64,000 bases of DNA, taken from assembly GCA_028708425.1 (NCBI GenBank), contig JAQVYY010000010.1:1-64000 (forward strand), read 5' to 3'. The translations under genes were made by a program, and so were the position numbers. Origin of the DNA: Bacteroidales bacterium (lineage in GTDB: Bacteria; Bacteroidota; Bacteroidia; Bacteroidales; Tenuifilaceae). The notes under the pieces were generated by a model, which saw only the letters and a program-made list of their open reading frames with translations, did not search any database and had not been told where the DNA came from. Below are positions 52,031 through 59,938 of this stretch, one piece after another (within the stretch, counting starts at the first letter, position 1; every line of letters starts with the position of its first letter).

Positions 52031-53776
52031 ATGAAAAAATCTTTCAGACTTTTAGCCTCTGGGTTAACCTTAGCCATTGTTATGCTAACCCCCAAAGCAC
52101 AAGCCTGTACTAACTTTCTTGTAACAAAAAAAGCATCGGTAGATGGCTCAACCATGATAACATATGCTGCTGACTCGCACTATCTTTTCGGCGAGCTATA
52201 CTTTTGGCCAGCAGCAAAACATGCACCAGGCACAATGCTAAAGATATACGAATGGGATACAGGTAAATACCTTGGCGAAATTCCTCAGGTAGAGCAAACC
52301 TATCGCGTTGTGGGTAATATGAACGAGTTTCAGCTAGCCATTGGCGAAACCACCTACGGCGGTCGTAGGGAGCTATCGGACACAACAGGAATAATTGACT
52401 ACGGAAGTCTTATATACACCACCCTACAAAGGGCAAAAACTGCTCGTGAGGCTATTAAGGTAATAGCTGGACTGCTAGAAGAGCATGGATACTGCAGTAG
52501 CGGTGAATCGTTCTCGATTGCCGACCCCAACGAGGTTTGGATAATGGAGCTAATTGGTAAAGGAACCGACCTAAAAACCAACCGCAAAACCAAAACCACA
52601 TACAACGCCGACAAGGGTGCTGTTTGGGTTGCCATGCAAATACCCGAGGGGTACGTTAGCGCCCATGCAAACCATGCCCGAATAACCACTTTTCCACAGG
52701 CCGATGGCAAAACTTCTATCACTTCAAAAGAAATTGAAAAGATAGATAACAAAGAGGTAACTGTTGTTTACACGCACGATGTGGTTGACTTTGCTCGCAA
52801 AAAAGGGTACTACAAGGGCAGCGATGAGGATTTCAGCTTCTCGGACACCTACGCCCCAATTGATTTTGGTGCAGCCCGCTTCTGCGAAATGAGGGTTTGG
52901 TCGTTTTTTAAAGATATTGACAAGAGCATGTGGAAATATTTTGACTATGCTAAGGGCCACGATTTAAAAAACCGTATGCCACTATGGATTAAACCCAACG
53001 AAAAACTATCGGCTCAAGATTTGATGAACTTTATGCGCGATCACCTTGAGGGTACCGAGCTTGATATGAGAAAAGACCCTGGTGCTGGTCCTCATGGACT
53101 ACCCTACCGTTGGCGTCCGCTTACCTGGAAATATGAGGGCAAAACATATGTTAACGAGCGCGCAACAGCAACTCAGCAAACAGGCTTCTCGTTTGTTACC
53201 CAGAGCCGCAACTGGTTACCCGACCCTGTTGGCGGGATTCTTTGGTTCGGCGTTGATGATGCTGCAACATCGGTTTACACCCCCATTTACTGCGGATCGA
53301 CACGCACACCCAAAACATTTGCCGTAGGCAATGGCGACGCACAAACCTACTCGGCCGATGCCGCATTCTGGGTTTTCAATAAGGTTTCGAACTTTGCATA
53401 TTTACGCTACGATGTAATGAGCGCCGATATTATCAAGCTTCAACAAAAGCTTGAAAACCAGTACGCTCAAATGACCCCCATAGTTGATAAGGCAGCCACC
53501 GAGCTGTATAACAATAATCCCGAGGATGCGCTTGAATTTGTTACAACCTATTCGGTTAGCACAGCTAATTCGCTTGTTGAAAGATGGGATGACCTATTTG
53601 AATTTCTTCTTGTTAAGTACATTGACGGTAATATTAAGCAAGAAAAAGATGGGGTGTTTAAATGGAATGAGTATGGCGGTTCGCCAGCAAGAATGATAAA
53701 CCCAGAATATCCCGACTGGTGGAAAAAACAGCTTATTGAGGCTACTGGCGACAACCTACTAATGCACGAAGAATAA
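52031..53776 (+). CDS. C69 family dipeptidase
   Basis: 581 residues with a signal peptide (about 1-25) cut just before Cys26 (QACTNFLVTKK), which becomes the N-terminal nucleophile of this Ntn-hydrolase family. Conserved features include DGSTMITYAADSH and AIGETTYGGR. It hydrolyses a range of dipeptides, probably in the periplasm, for amino acid supply. A single gene; repeat B begins 9 bp past its stop. Confidence 0.92.
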   Translation: MKKSFRLLASGLTLAIVMLTPKAQACTNFLVTKKASVDGSTMITYAADSHYLFGELYFWPAAKHAPGTMLKIYEWDTGKYLGEIPQVEQTYRVVGNMNEFQLAIGETTYGGRRELSDTTGIIDYGSLIYTTLQRAKTAREAIKVIAGLLEEHGYCSSGESFSIADPNEVWIMELIGKGTDLKTNRKTKTTYNADKGAVWVAMQIPEGYVSAHANHARITTFPQADGKTSITSKEIEKIDNKEVTVVYTHDVVDFARKKGYYKGSDEDFSFSDTYAPIDFGAARFCEMRVWSFFKDIDKSMWKYFDYAKGHDLKNRMPLWIKPNEKLSAQDLMNFMRDHLEGTELDMRKDPGAGPHGLPYRWRPLTWKYEGKTYVNERATATQQTGFSFVTQSRNWLPDPVGGILWFGVDDAATSVYTPIYCGSTRTPKTFAVGNGDAQTYSADAAFWVFNKVSNFAYLRYDVMSADIIKLQQKLENQYAQMTPIVDKAATELYNNNPEDALEFVTTYSVSTANSLVERWDDLFEFLLVKYIDGNIKQEKDGVFKWNEYGGSPARMINPEYPDWWKKQLIEATGDNLLMHEE

Positions 53777-53785
53777 AAAAAGAAC

Positions 53786-53935
53786 ATAACCCCAATTATT
53801 CGTTCGAATAATTGGGGTATCCGACAGCGACTGAGTCTCACAACCAATTTTGCTACCCAAAATTGGGTTCGACTATGTTGGGGTAACTTGCATTTGCATT
53901 CATCTTTAATAAATTTGATGAATAATGCGGGTTAA
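53786..53935 (+). repeat. Repeat B, full-length copy
   Basis: 150 bp in plus orientation, ATAACCCCAATTATTCG to GATGAATAATGCGGGTTAA. It begins 9 bp after the C69 dipeptidase stop and ends 7 bp before the rplS promoter elements. Confidence 0.92.
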
Positions 53936-53942
53936 AGTGGTA

Positions 53943-53969
53943 TTGTTTAAAATATTTTTCATACTTTTG
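53943..53969 (+). promoter_or_regulatory. Promoter of rplS (TTG-N16-TACTTTTG)
   Basis: TTG at 53943-53945 and TACTTTTG at 53962-53969. The spacing is slightly short, but both boxes are exact. The leader before rplS is about 85 nt. Confidence 0.55.
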
Positions 53970-54059
53970 CGGCACATTTTTCAGCGCAATCTCTTACACC
54001 GCTATTCGAGACACTAGTAATATTGCGTGCAGTGGAACAAATAAAACAATAAAAATACA

Positions 54060-54425
54060 ATGGAACTTATTAAAATTGCAGAGCAGGCGTTCGAGGCAAA
54101 ACAGGAGCTTCCTAACTTCCAGAGTGGTGACACCATTAGCGTTCACTACAAAATTAAGGAGGGAACCAAAGAGAGGATTCAGATTTTCCGCGGAGTAGTT
54201 TTACAGCGCAAAGGATTTGGAACCTCGGAAACTTTTACCGTACGCAAAATTTCAGGAGGTATAGGTATCGAAAGAATTTTTCCATACCACTCTCCTTTTA
54301 TCGACAAGATTGAAATTAATAAGGTTGGTAAAGTTCGCCGTGCAAGAATTTTCTACCTGCGTAAGCTTACTGGTAAAAAGTCGAGAATTAAGGAAAGAGT
54401 TGTTAAGCTTAACAAAGATGAATAA
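54060..54425 (+). CDS. rplS: 50S ribosomal protein L19
   Basis: 121 residues. Family signatures [29 protein letters not shown] and [21 protein letters not shown] at the usual places. It binds at the 30S/50S interface. Here the gene stands alone, away from trmD and rpsP, with its own promoter and terminator. Confidence 0.97.
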   Translation: MELIKIAEQAFEAKQELPNFQSGDTISVHYKIKEGTKERIQIFRGVVLQRKGFGTSETFTVRKISGGIGIERIFPYHSPFIDKIEINKVGKVRRARIFYLRKLTGKKSRIKERVVKLNKDE

Positions 54426-54430
54426 AAAAA

Positions 54431-54458
54431 AACCTCGAATTTTTCGAGGTTTTTTTTA
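54431..54458 (+). terminator. Terminator of rplS
   Basis: AACCTCGA and TCGAGGTT make a tight stem followed by eight T, with A runs before it. Six bp past the stop codon. Confidence 0.92.
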
Positions 54459-54488
54459 GAATGCTTTAGGCAATTGGGAAAAAAGTAA

Positions 54489-54496
54489 TATATTTG
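54489..54496 (+). promoter_or_regulatory. Putative -7 box (TATATTTG) of tRNA-Arg
   Basis: An exact TAnnTTTG match 12 bp before the tRNA, giving a very short leader. A TTG is present upstream but only 12 bp away. Confidence 0.45.
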
Positions 54497-54507
54497 CACC
54501 CGCATTC

Positions 54508-54581
54508 GGCTCCGTGGCTCAACTGAATAGAGCACCTGACTACGGATCAGGAGGTTCCAGGTTTGAATCCTGGCGGAGTCA
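54508..54581 (+). tRNA. tRNA-Arg (anticodon ACG)
   Basis: 74 nt cloverleaf. Acceptor GGCTCCG with CGGAGTC (one G-T), D arm GCTC/GAGC, anticodon arm CCTGA-CTACGGA-TCAGG, and T arm CCAGG-TTTGAAT-CCTGG. CCA is not encoded. Its 3' part from the end of the anticodon stem 5' strand onward is repeated at 61338-61383, so an element has integrated here and rebuilt the 3' half of the gene. Confidence 0.97.
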
Positions 54582-54582
54582 C
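54537..54582 (+). repeat. attL: 46-bp tRNA-derived core
   Basis: TGACTACGGATCAGG... through GGCGGAGTCAC is identical to 61338-61383. It lies within the tRNA-Arg gene and is the left attachment site of the integrative element. Confidence 0.95.
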
Positions 54583-54590
54583 TTAGAAAC

Positions 54591-54619
54591 AAAGGGGTTA
54601 CAGAGATGTAACCCTTTTT
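54591..54619 (+). terminator. Element-borne terminator of tRNA-Arg
   Basis: AAAGGGGTTACA and TGTAACCCTTTTT pair around GAGA, 10 bp past the tRNA. It is supplied by the element and replaces the native terminator, which is now 6.8 kb away. Confidence 0.8.
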
Positions 54620-54629
54620 ATTTTACCCC

Positions 54630-54652
54630 TTGTAACACATTTGTAACACAAA
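54630..54652. repeat. TTGTAACACA direct repeats near attL (integrase arm-site candidates)
   Basis: TTGTAACACAT then TTGTAACACAAA. The same pair is found near the other end at 61190-61212 in the same orientation. Paired repeats close to both attachment cores fit arm-type integrase sites. Confidence 0.55.
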
Positions 54653-54700
54653 AGCCCTCTTAGGTGCTGTTTAATCAAAAAACTTCTACTAATAATTTAG

Positions 54701-54935
54701 TATTTCGTCTCGGGTGTTGTGTTTCTCTAAATCGTTATCAATAGTTGACAACGATTTATCTGTATATTGGTTTGGTAATCTTTGGCTATTTCGTTGCGGG
54801 TGTTGTGAACTTCAATATCGGGTTTGTCAACTATTGACAAACCACGCTTCTCATTTGGTAATCTTTGGCTATTTCGGTTTGGGTGTTGTGTTCTTTGCCT
54901 TTATCAACTATTGATAAACGCTGGTTATTACCTAC
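54701..54935. repeat. Three tandem 83-86 bp units, each with a covarying hairpin
   Basis: Units begin at 54701, 54787 and 54870, each with TATTTCG...GGGTGTTGTG; the first two also end in TTTGGTAATCTTTGGC. Each holds an inverted repeat on a shared core TCAACTATTGA: 54729-54757, 54821-54843 and 54900-54918. The stem ends differ between units (AAATCGTT, GGTTTG, TTTA) but stay paired, which points to selection for structure. No ORF spans the region. It could be iterons, a packaging or resolution site, or the 3' end of element transcripts. Confidence 0.75.
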
Positions 54936-55250
54936 ATTAGTTTTTAAGTTCTCTCTCCCCCTCTCCAGTAATATATTGTGCCCTCCCTGGGTGTTAAATT
55001 CTTTACATCCTACATAATCCTGTGACTCCTTCCCCCTTCTATTGTGCCCTCCCCTCCCTGTTTGTTCGATAAAATTATTGAGCAAATACTCTTATTGCAT
55101 TGTGCCAACTGATGTAAAAACTTTATTACCTCGAAAGAAGAAGGTTTTAGAACTTTGCCAATAAAAAAAGTGTGTAAGACTTTTATTGAAAAAGGGGGTA
55201 AAGTTTTACTAAGGATATGGTAGAACTTCTTAATCTACTATCAAAAGGCA

Positions 55251-55559
55251 TCAAACAACTTTGTTAGAGCGGTTCGCATCGTACCAGTCGGCTAGTGTTT
55301 TTGGTTGGGTGTTATCGCTTTCCGAAGTTTCAACAATTGCCTCGAACTCGGTACGGTTCAATTTTGGTAAGGCGTATTCAAATAGTTTTACCAAAAAATC
55401 CAACCTTTTTTCAGGTGGTAACGCTTCCAAATCGGCTTGAATACTGTCAAAATTATTGTCTATTAGTTCAGTAATACGCTCCCTCAATTCTTTTGTATCT
55501 TTGTTTGGTGTGCCTTTTTTTCTGCCTCCGTACTTTTTTCTTTTTACTTCTTTTTTCAT
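55251..55559 (-). CDS. Small GGRKKGTPNK-type protein
   Basis: 102 residues. A basic N-terminus (KKYGGRKKGTPNKDTKELR) is followed by helices in which LEALPPEKRLDFLVKLFEY matches HLTPKDRLAFVERMLKH of the 55803-56096 protein, so the two are paralogues. The GRxKGxxNK head resembles DUF5681-type proteins seen in phages and integrative elements, where it may touch DNA. Last gene of the element operon. The role is unknown; a small-terminase-like or regulatory role is a guess. Confidence 0.7.
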   Translation of the reverse strand: MKKEVKRKKYGGRKKGTPNKDTKELRERITELIDNNFDSIQADLEALPPEKRLDFLVKLFEYALPKLNRTEFEAIVETSESDNTQPKTLADWYDANRSNKVV

Positions 55560-55594
55560 GACTAATTAATTTTAAACGGTTTATCTACTTCAAT

Positions 55595-55828
55595 CTACTT
55601 TAGTAAATCAGTGTTGCCCCTTCTATAAACTGTTATTAGTACCCTTGTTGCATTGCTGGGTATCTCTTCAATTTCTCGCAAAGTGAGGGTTTTTCCATCC
55701 ACACTAAACAAGTCGTCAGGCTGTGGCTTTTCGCCCTTGGCATAGCCCTTCACGCTAATGCAAGTTATAATCGAAATGCTGGGGTTGAGGTACTGCTTAA
55801 TTTCATTCATTTTTTGCTGTTTGCTCAT
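55595..55828 (-). CDS. Small element protein of unknown function
   Basis: 77 residues, mixed composition, with ISIITCISVKGYAKG and the C-terminal TRVLITVYRRGNTDLLK. No domain is recognised. Its start overlaps the end of the 55803-56096 gene by 26 bp, which suggests translational coupling, and it precedes the second GRPKG-type gene by 35 bp. Confidence 0.6.
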   Translation of the reverse strand: MSKQQKMNEIKQYLNPSISIITCISVKGYAKGEKPQPDDLFSVDGKTLTLREIEEIPSNATRVLITVYRRGNTDLLK

Positions 55829-56096
55829 TTTTCAATCTGTTTAGTAAAACATCCAAATCGGTTTCGCTTAGTTGCTCCAATGATGTAACCATTGGGGGTA
55901 ATACGTGCTTTAGCATCCGTTCAACAAATGCCAGTCGGTCTTTAGGGGTTAGATGGTCAAAGTCGCTTTGTAGGGTTTCAATATTGGCATCAACAAAGTT
56001 TTTAATCGCACTCCTTAACTCCTCGGAAGTTTTATTGGTTGCGCCTTTGGGTCGCCCGCTTCGGTTTATTCGCTTATCGCCTTTTTCAAATGCCAT
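55803..56096 (-). CDS. Small GRPKGATNK-type protein (DUF5681-like)
   Basis: 97 residues. It opens with FEKGDKRINRSGRPKGATNK, the hallmark of DUF5681-like proteins; GRPKG recalls an AT-hook. A helical region follows (SEELRSAIKNFVDANIETL). It is paralogous to the 55251-55559 protein. Proteins of this kind occur in prophages and mobile elements. The function is unknown. Confidence 0.75.
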   Translation of the reverse strand: MAFEKGDKRINRSGRPKGATNKTSEELRSAIKNFVDANIETLQSDFDHLTPKDRLAFVERMLKHVLPPMVTSLEQLSETDLDVLLNRLKNEQTAKNE

Positions 56097-56160
56097 GTCT
56101 ATTGTATTTTTATTGTTATTAACTATACTACCTTATAAAAAAGTAGATTATCAATTTGTA

Positions 56161-57285
56161 TTAATGGTTAACTTCAAATATTTTGCTATCATTTTGGACG
56201 TACTTTAGCATTACCTCTTCTTTAAAAAACCATTCTGGGAGGTATAGCCCTCCCTCGATGCGCTCCATTACTATTTTTTTGGGTATAAAAAAGGGTTCGT
56301 TATCCTGCGCTATCCTTAGGGCTTTTTGTGAATAGTCTTCGATTCCAGCAAATGGTACTAGGTAGCATTTAACCCGCCTCGGTATTTTTACGCCTGCTTG
56401 TTTTGCTAAATAAAAAATAGTGCCTGCTTTCGCATCCTTGTAGCCATTGTTAGCAATATTATCAAACATCTTATCGGTTGCCCCGCTATTGTAGTCTGCA
56501 TAGTGCTGGCTAATGGCGTGGTAAGCATTGCGCCCACCTGCACCCATTTCTGCATACAACGCTACGCCAACAGTAAGCCAGTTATTGTAATGGGTTTCCG
56601 CATCGCCTGAATAGGTTATATCTTTTCCGCTTTTTACAATGGCATCAATAAGCATTTCGAGTTCGTCAGTTCCTGAATACTCATAATTTACTGGCTCTTT
56701 TGGTAGTTTAGGCTCTTCAAAGATTTTTTTATAAACTTTTGCCTTTGGATTCCAGTACGCCTCGGGGTCGTGTGAAATGTAGCGGAGGCGGGCAACGTTT
56801 TTGCAAGACGTGTCGAGCGTTAACCCCATCCGTTTAAAATCCCGCTCAAGGCTAAAGAAATGGGCGGTATGCTGCTCTGGGTTCGATATGGGTATAATAG
56901 CAAACACGCCATTACCGCTTACAGAAAGGGCTGCAAATAGTATTTGAGGCACTTTTTCAAGTTCATTTCTCAAACCATCCCAACATCTTACACTAGTATT
57001 ATGTTTCCCGTCAAAATCCAAACAGATAAAACCGCTATGTTGCTTTAAACAGTTGTTTTTTGCCCGTGTGAACGTTCCGCTAATGGTAACGGTTGGTAGC
57101 CCTCGTTTTAACTTTGTTCGCTTGTTCTCGTTAGCCTCATTACGTATGGCTGTTATCTGGTCACAAACATACTGGTCTTGCATAACCGCCCCGCAAAACT
57201 CCTCAATCGTAATTTCATTTACGGGTAGGTTGGGTTCTCCCTTCTTAAACGGTTTGTAAAGTGATATTTTTGCGTTAATGTTCAT
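56161..57285 (-). CDS. Primase-like replication protein (VirE N-terminal plus PriCT-2-like)
   Basis: 374 residues. The N-terminal half (about 1-200) resembles the BT4734/BF3469 (VirE N-terminal) domain, with SGFICLDFDGKHNT and LSVSGNGVFAIIPI, which suit an archaeo-eukaryotic primase-type fold. About 205-300 looks like a primase C-terminal module (NNWLTVGVALYAEMGAGGR, TIFYLAKQAGV). It probably primes replication of the excised element. Downstream of the RepA-like ATPase gene, with a palindrome-rich spacer between them. Confidence 0.8.
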   Translation of the reverse strand: MNINAKISLYKPFKKGEPNLPVNEITIEEFCGAVMQDQYVCDQITAIRNEANENKRTKLKRGLPTVTISGTFTRAKNNCLKQHSGFICLDFDGKHNTSVRCWDGLRNELEKVPQILFAALSVSGNGVFAIIPISNPEQHTAHFFSLERDFKRMGLTLDTSCKNVARLRYISHDPEAYWNPKAKVYKKIFEEPKLPKEPVNYEYSGTDELEMLIDAIVKSGKDITYSGDAETHYNNWLTVGVALYAEMGAGGRNAYHAISQHYADYNSGATDKMFDNIANNGYKDAKAGTIFYLAKQAGVKIPRRVKCYLVPFAGIEDYSQKALRIAQDNEPFFIPKKIVMERIEGGLYLPEWFFKEEVMLKYVQNDSKIFEVNH

Positions 57286-57302
57286 ATTATCAGTTGTTTA
57301 AT

Positions 57303-57398
57303 ACGTTTGTCAACCTTTGTTAACAAACTTGCTAACTTAACCAACGTTACGTTCGTTAGTTAGTTAACCCTGTATCTATAGGGTTAACTAACAAACGT
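57303..57398. repeat. Nested palindromes between the ATPase and primase genes (candidate origin)
   Basis: GTTAGTTAACCCT (57359) and AGGGTTAACTAAC (57380) form a 13-bp inverted repeat around GTATCTAT. ACGTTTGT (57303) and ACAAACGT (57391) enclose it, and a TTTGTTAACAAA palindrome lies at about 57316. This AT-rich, GTTAAC-rich spacer sits between two replication genes, where an origin would be expected. Confidence 0.6.
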
Positions 57399-57414
57399 TA
57401 TTAACAAGCATCAT

Positions 57415-58494
57415 TTAAAAGATTGCACGTTTATATTTATAGATTACTCTTTTCTTATCTCTAATTTTCTCAACCCATTCACTTTGTATGTAGTGAGAAA
57501 TAAATTCACGGCATTTGTTCTGTCCAAACGTCCCGCCAAAACCGTAAATTATAGCATCCCTCAACTCAACGCCGTTTGGCTCGGAGTTCTTTTTGTAGAT
57601 TGAAGTTAATACCTCAAAATGCTTGTCATCTGGTATGTGTTGCGGGTTGGTTTGCTTTGATTGCGAAGCCTCATTTACTGGCATTTCGCAAAGTTCTGGC
57701 AAACCCTCTTCGTTTATTCTAAAGGCGAAGTCATCAAAGCCTAAATCTCGGCTCATTTCGCACGTTACTACTGATACGTCCTTGTCGATGCTATCCACGG
57801 TAACTGATAGCGTTGTTTCTGCCTTGTTCAGCATTTCAGTACCAATGTGTCCCCGTGCGTTCTGGTCGCCCTTATTTTGATGTAATACCGTTACAATATG
57901 GATATTGAGTTCAGCCGTCCACTTCAAAAATAGGCTTGTTACCTCGGTGGCATTCTCTTCGTCATTAATCCCTTTGGTTAGTAAATCCCTAATTCCGTCA
58001 ATGAATACCAGCCCAATATTGGGACTGTTGTATAAGGCAAATTCAATCAACTCAAGCCGTTCGGCTGGTTTAAATCTCCTTAAGCCAAAAGCCTTAAAAT
58101 TCGTTAGGTCGCTGGCTTGTCTCAATATTCGCTTTACGGTTCTGTTTAGGTGGTATTCGCTTTGCTCGGTATCAAAGTATAGTATGCCTCGCTTATCGGC
58201 TGGTAAAACGCCATTGATGCACTCCAAAGCCCAACCGTTTGAGGCTGCTGCTGCTGCTAATCCAGTGAGTAGAAACGTCTTTTTACTTTTTGCCTTACCA
58301 ATAATCATACTGCAATTGCCAAGCGTAAAACTCGGAGCAACGCTCCCGCCCGTATGTATCTCTATGGCTGTGGGTGGTTTTTCTATATTAGCGTTTGGGT
58401 CAACCTCAACCGATTGAAGCAACGCCCAGGGGTCAACCTTTTGCCCATTATCCATTGGCAAGGTATCCAAGTCCTTTAGGTTAACTTCTGCCAT
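57415..58494 (-). CDS. RepA-like AAA/DnaB-type ATPase
   Basis: About 359 residues from ATG at 58494 (a GTG at 58530 is possible but overlaps the previous gene by 50 bp). Walker A IIGKAKSKKTFLLTGL, Walker B GLVFIDGIRDLL, then TVLHQNKGDQNARGHIGTE, the pattern of RepA/RecA-fold hexameric helicases (AAA_25). A C-terminal winged-helix-like end follows. It probably unwinds the origin of the excised element. Upstream of the primase-like gene and overlapping the small HTH-like gene by 14 bp. Confidence 0.82.
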   Translation of the reverse strand: MAEVNLKDLDTLPMDNGQKVDPWALLQSVEVDPNANIEKPPTAIEIHTGGSVAPSFTLGNCSMIIGKAKSKKTFLLTGLAAAAASNGWALECINGVLPADKRGILYFDTEQSEYHLNRTVKRILRQASDLTNFKAFGLRRFKPAERLELIEFALYNSPNIGLVFIDGIRDLLTKGINDEENATEVTSLFLKWTAELNIHIVTVLHQNKGDQNARGHIGTEMLNKAETTLSVTVDSIDKDVSVVTCEMSRDLGFDDFAFRINEEGLPELCEMPVNEASQSKQTNPQHIPDDKHFEVLTSIYKKNSEPNGVELRDAIIYGFGGTFGQNKCREFISHYIQSEWVEKIRDKKRVIYKYKRAIF

Positions 58495-58771
58495 TCCAGT
58501 AATTTTTATTGGTGGTGTAAAACCCTGCACGGTGCTTGCTAATTGGGCAAATGCCTTTGCGTACCATTGCGATACGGTTTTGCTTGTGCCATTTAGCCAC
58601 GTAACGGCAAATGTTAGCCCTTAAAATCCCTGTTTCAATAGAAACCATTAGCATTGTTTTTGGCTGGCTGTAAAAGGCTGCAAATACCCTTTTCATTTGT
58701 GCCTGAAAATGCTTACCTTTACGGTGTTCGTTACCGCTGAAAGAATTAGGGTTGCTCAAATTATTTTTCAT
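58481..58771 (-). CDS. Small HTH-like element protein
   Basis: 96 residues, basic. The central part (QPKTMLMVSIETGILRANICR followed by YVAKWHKQNRIAMVRKG) has the look of a winged helix or helix-turn-helix reading frame. Such small proteins often precede RepA-like ATPase genes in Bacteroidota mobile elements. It overlaps the excisionase-like gene by 11 bp and the ATPase gene by 14 bp, so all three are translationally coupled. Confidence 0.7.
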   Translation of the reverse strand: MKNNLSNPNSFSGNEHRKGKHFQAQMKRVFAAFYSQPKTMLMVSIETGILRANICRYVAKWHKQNRIAMVRKGICPISKHRAGFYTTNKNYWNGRS

Positions 58772-59120
58772 TGTGCAACCCTTTCTTTTTGCTCAACAAA
58801 TAGTCTTCGGCTTCCTGCTCTATTTCTGCATTCGTTTTTTTACGCCCCCCCTTGATGTACTCCATAAGTTCAGTACTTGAGAAGTACAGGCGTTTTGAGC
58901 GTTTCATAAAAGGCAGTTCGCCCCTACTTGTCTTACTATAAATAGTAGGTACGGTAAGGTTAAGAAATTGGGCTGCTTCCTGAATAGTAAGTAATTTTTC
59001 AGGCTGTTCGGTGGGTGTGTTATCCTGCTTTTCAATTAACAGGCGTTTGAGTTCGCTAACTTCATTTGTTAGCATTGTTACCGCTTGGGGTAACTGGTCA
59101 AAGGTTAAAATTTCATTCAT
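58761..59120 (-). CDS. Excisionase-like helix-turn-helix protein
   Basis: 119 residues. An N-terminal coiled-coil stretch (MLTNEVSELKRLLIEKQD) leads to a MerR/excisionase-type helix-turn-helix (LTIQEAAQFLNLTVPTIYSK then GELPFMKRSKRLYF, about 44-85). This HTH_17 type assists the integrase in excision and often controls the operon. An 11-bp inverted repeat overlaps its start and a 14-bp palindrome lies 77 bp upstream, likely operators. Confidence 0.85.
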   Translation of the reverse strand: MNEILTFDQLPQAVTMLTNEVSELKRLLIEKQDNTPTEQPEKLLTIQEAAQFLNLTVPTIYSKTSRGELPFMKRSKRLYFSSTELMEYIKGGRKKTNAEIEQEAEDYLLSKKKGLHNEK

Positions 59121-59150
59121 TGCAATAATTTTTATTAATATTATTGCAAT
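59119..59150. promoter_or_regulatory. Inverted repeat operator candidate at the excisionase gene start
   Basis: ATTGCAATAAT (59119-59129) and ATTATTGCAAT (59140-59150), perfect 11-bp arms with 10 bp between. It overlaps the start codon of the HTH gene, a typical self-repression site. Confidence 0.6.
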
Positions 59151-59196
59151 GTTACGGCGTTTAGTTTACTTAACCTGTTGATAGTCAGTTGTATAA

Positions 59197-59210
59197 ACTT
59201 GTATACAAGT
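59197..59210. promoter_or_regulatory. Perfect palindrome ACTTGTATACAAGT
   Basis: A 14-bp palindrome with related half-sites ACAAGT at 59215-59220 and GCAAGT at about 59225. It lies between the 59234-59881 gene and the HTH gene, so it could be an operator of the excision/replication operon. Confidence 0.55.
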
Positions 59211-59233
59211 AAATACAAGTTGGTGCAAGTGGT

Positions 59234-59881
59234 TTATTTATTGTTGATTAATTCTTTTAAAAAGGAAACCATAGCTTCAAAATCTTCTACATCAGTAATC
59301 TCATTATAATTATATCCGTTCATTGCGTTATAACTTGCAATTTCCCAATCAAATTCTATCTTACAAAGTCTATGAAATTTAGATGCAATCCTTTCTTTTG
59401 GTAGTAAATCCAATTCCTGTAATGCCAACAGCAAAAGTTTTAATCCTTTCCCTTTGATATTCTTATACTGTATTTTTATGGCTTCAACTATCTCATTACT
59501 ATTTGTATGTGTAATAATGCTTGCAAGCGTTTCACTTGGTGCGGGTTGTTCTTTATTGCTTTGGGTTTTCAGAAAGGCTTTAACGATTGCAAGATTAATT
59601 TGGTTTATTTCATTTAATCCTATCTGATATGGAAGCCCCGTTTTCAATGAACTAATAGGCATTGTAAATGTATAGCTGCCATCCAAATTCATTTGTGCTT
59701 CTCGCTGTTTTAAAAAGTTCTCCCAAACCTTAGTTACTTTTCGGCAACCGCTAAAAAACTCACTTGCTCCAAAGAAATGTTCTTTTTCGGCTTTCTTAAA
59801 TTCCCTTAAAAAATACTGTTCTAAAAACTCCCTGCTGTTTTCGTCACAATAACCCTCTGATACTATTTTTGAATAATCCAT
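59234..59881 (-). CDS. Element protein of unknown function
   Basis: 215 residues, no signal or membrane segment. The N-terminal half is helical and charged (FLEQYFLREFKKAEKEHFFG, CRKVTKVWENFLKQRE). The C-terminal half is also helical (GLKLLLLALQELDLLPKER). No family is recognised with confidence. It lies 57 bp downstream of the integrase gene in the same direction. A role in controlling integration or excision, like other genes at this position in Bacteroidota elements, is only a guess. Confidence 0.7.
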   Translation of the reverse strand: MDYSKIVSEGYCDENSREFLEQYFLREFKKAEKEHFFGASEFFSGCRKVTKVWENFLKQREAQMNLDGSYTFTMPISSLKTGLPYQIGLNEINQINLAIVKAFLKTQSNKEQPAPSETLASIITHTNSNEIVEAIKIQYKNIKGKGLKLLLLALQELDLLPKERIASKFHRLCKIEFDWEIASYNAMNGYNYNEITDVEDFEAMVSFLKELINNK

Positions 59882-59938
59882 TTGTCGTTTTATTAGTTAC
59901 TAAAGTTATTAAAGTTAGCCCTGAAACAAAACTTTTTT

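Noticed and set aside
54701..54935. Tandem units considered as a CRISPR array
   Set aside because: Units of about 85 bp contain internal hairpins with varying stems, there are only three, and no cas genes are present.
54701..54935. Hairpin units considered as integron attC sites
   Set aside because: They lack the paired attC core sites and there is no integron integrase; the recombinase here is a tRNA-type element integrase.
57905..58417. 170-codon open frame on the plus strand
   Set aside because: Antisense to the RepA-like ATPase gene with its Walker motifs; a shadow frame.
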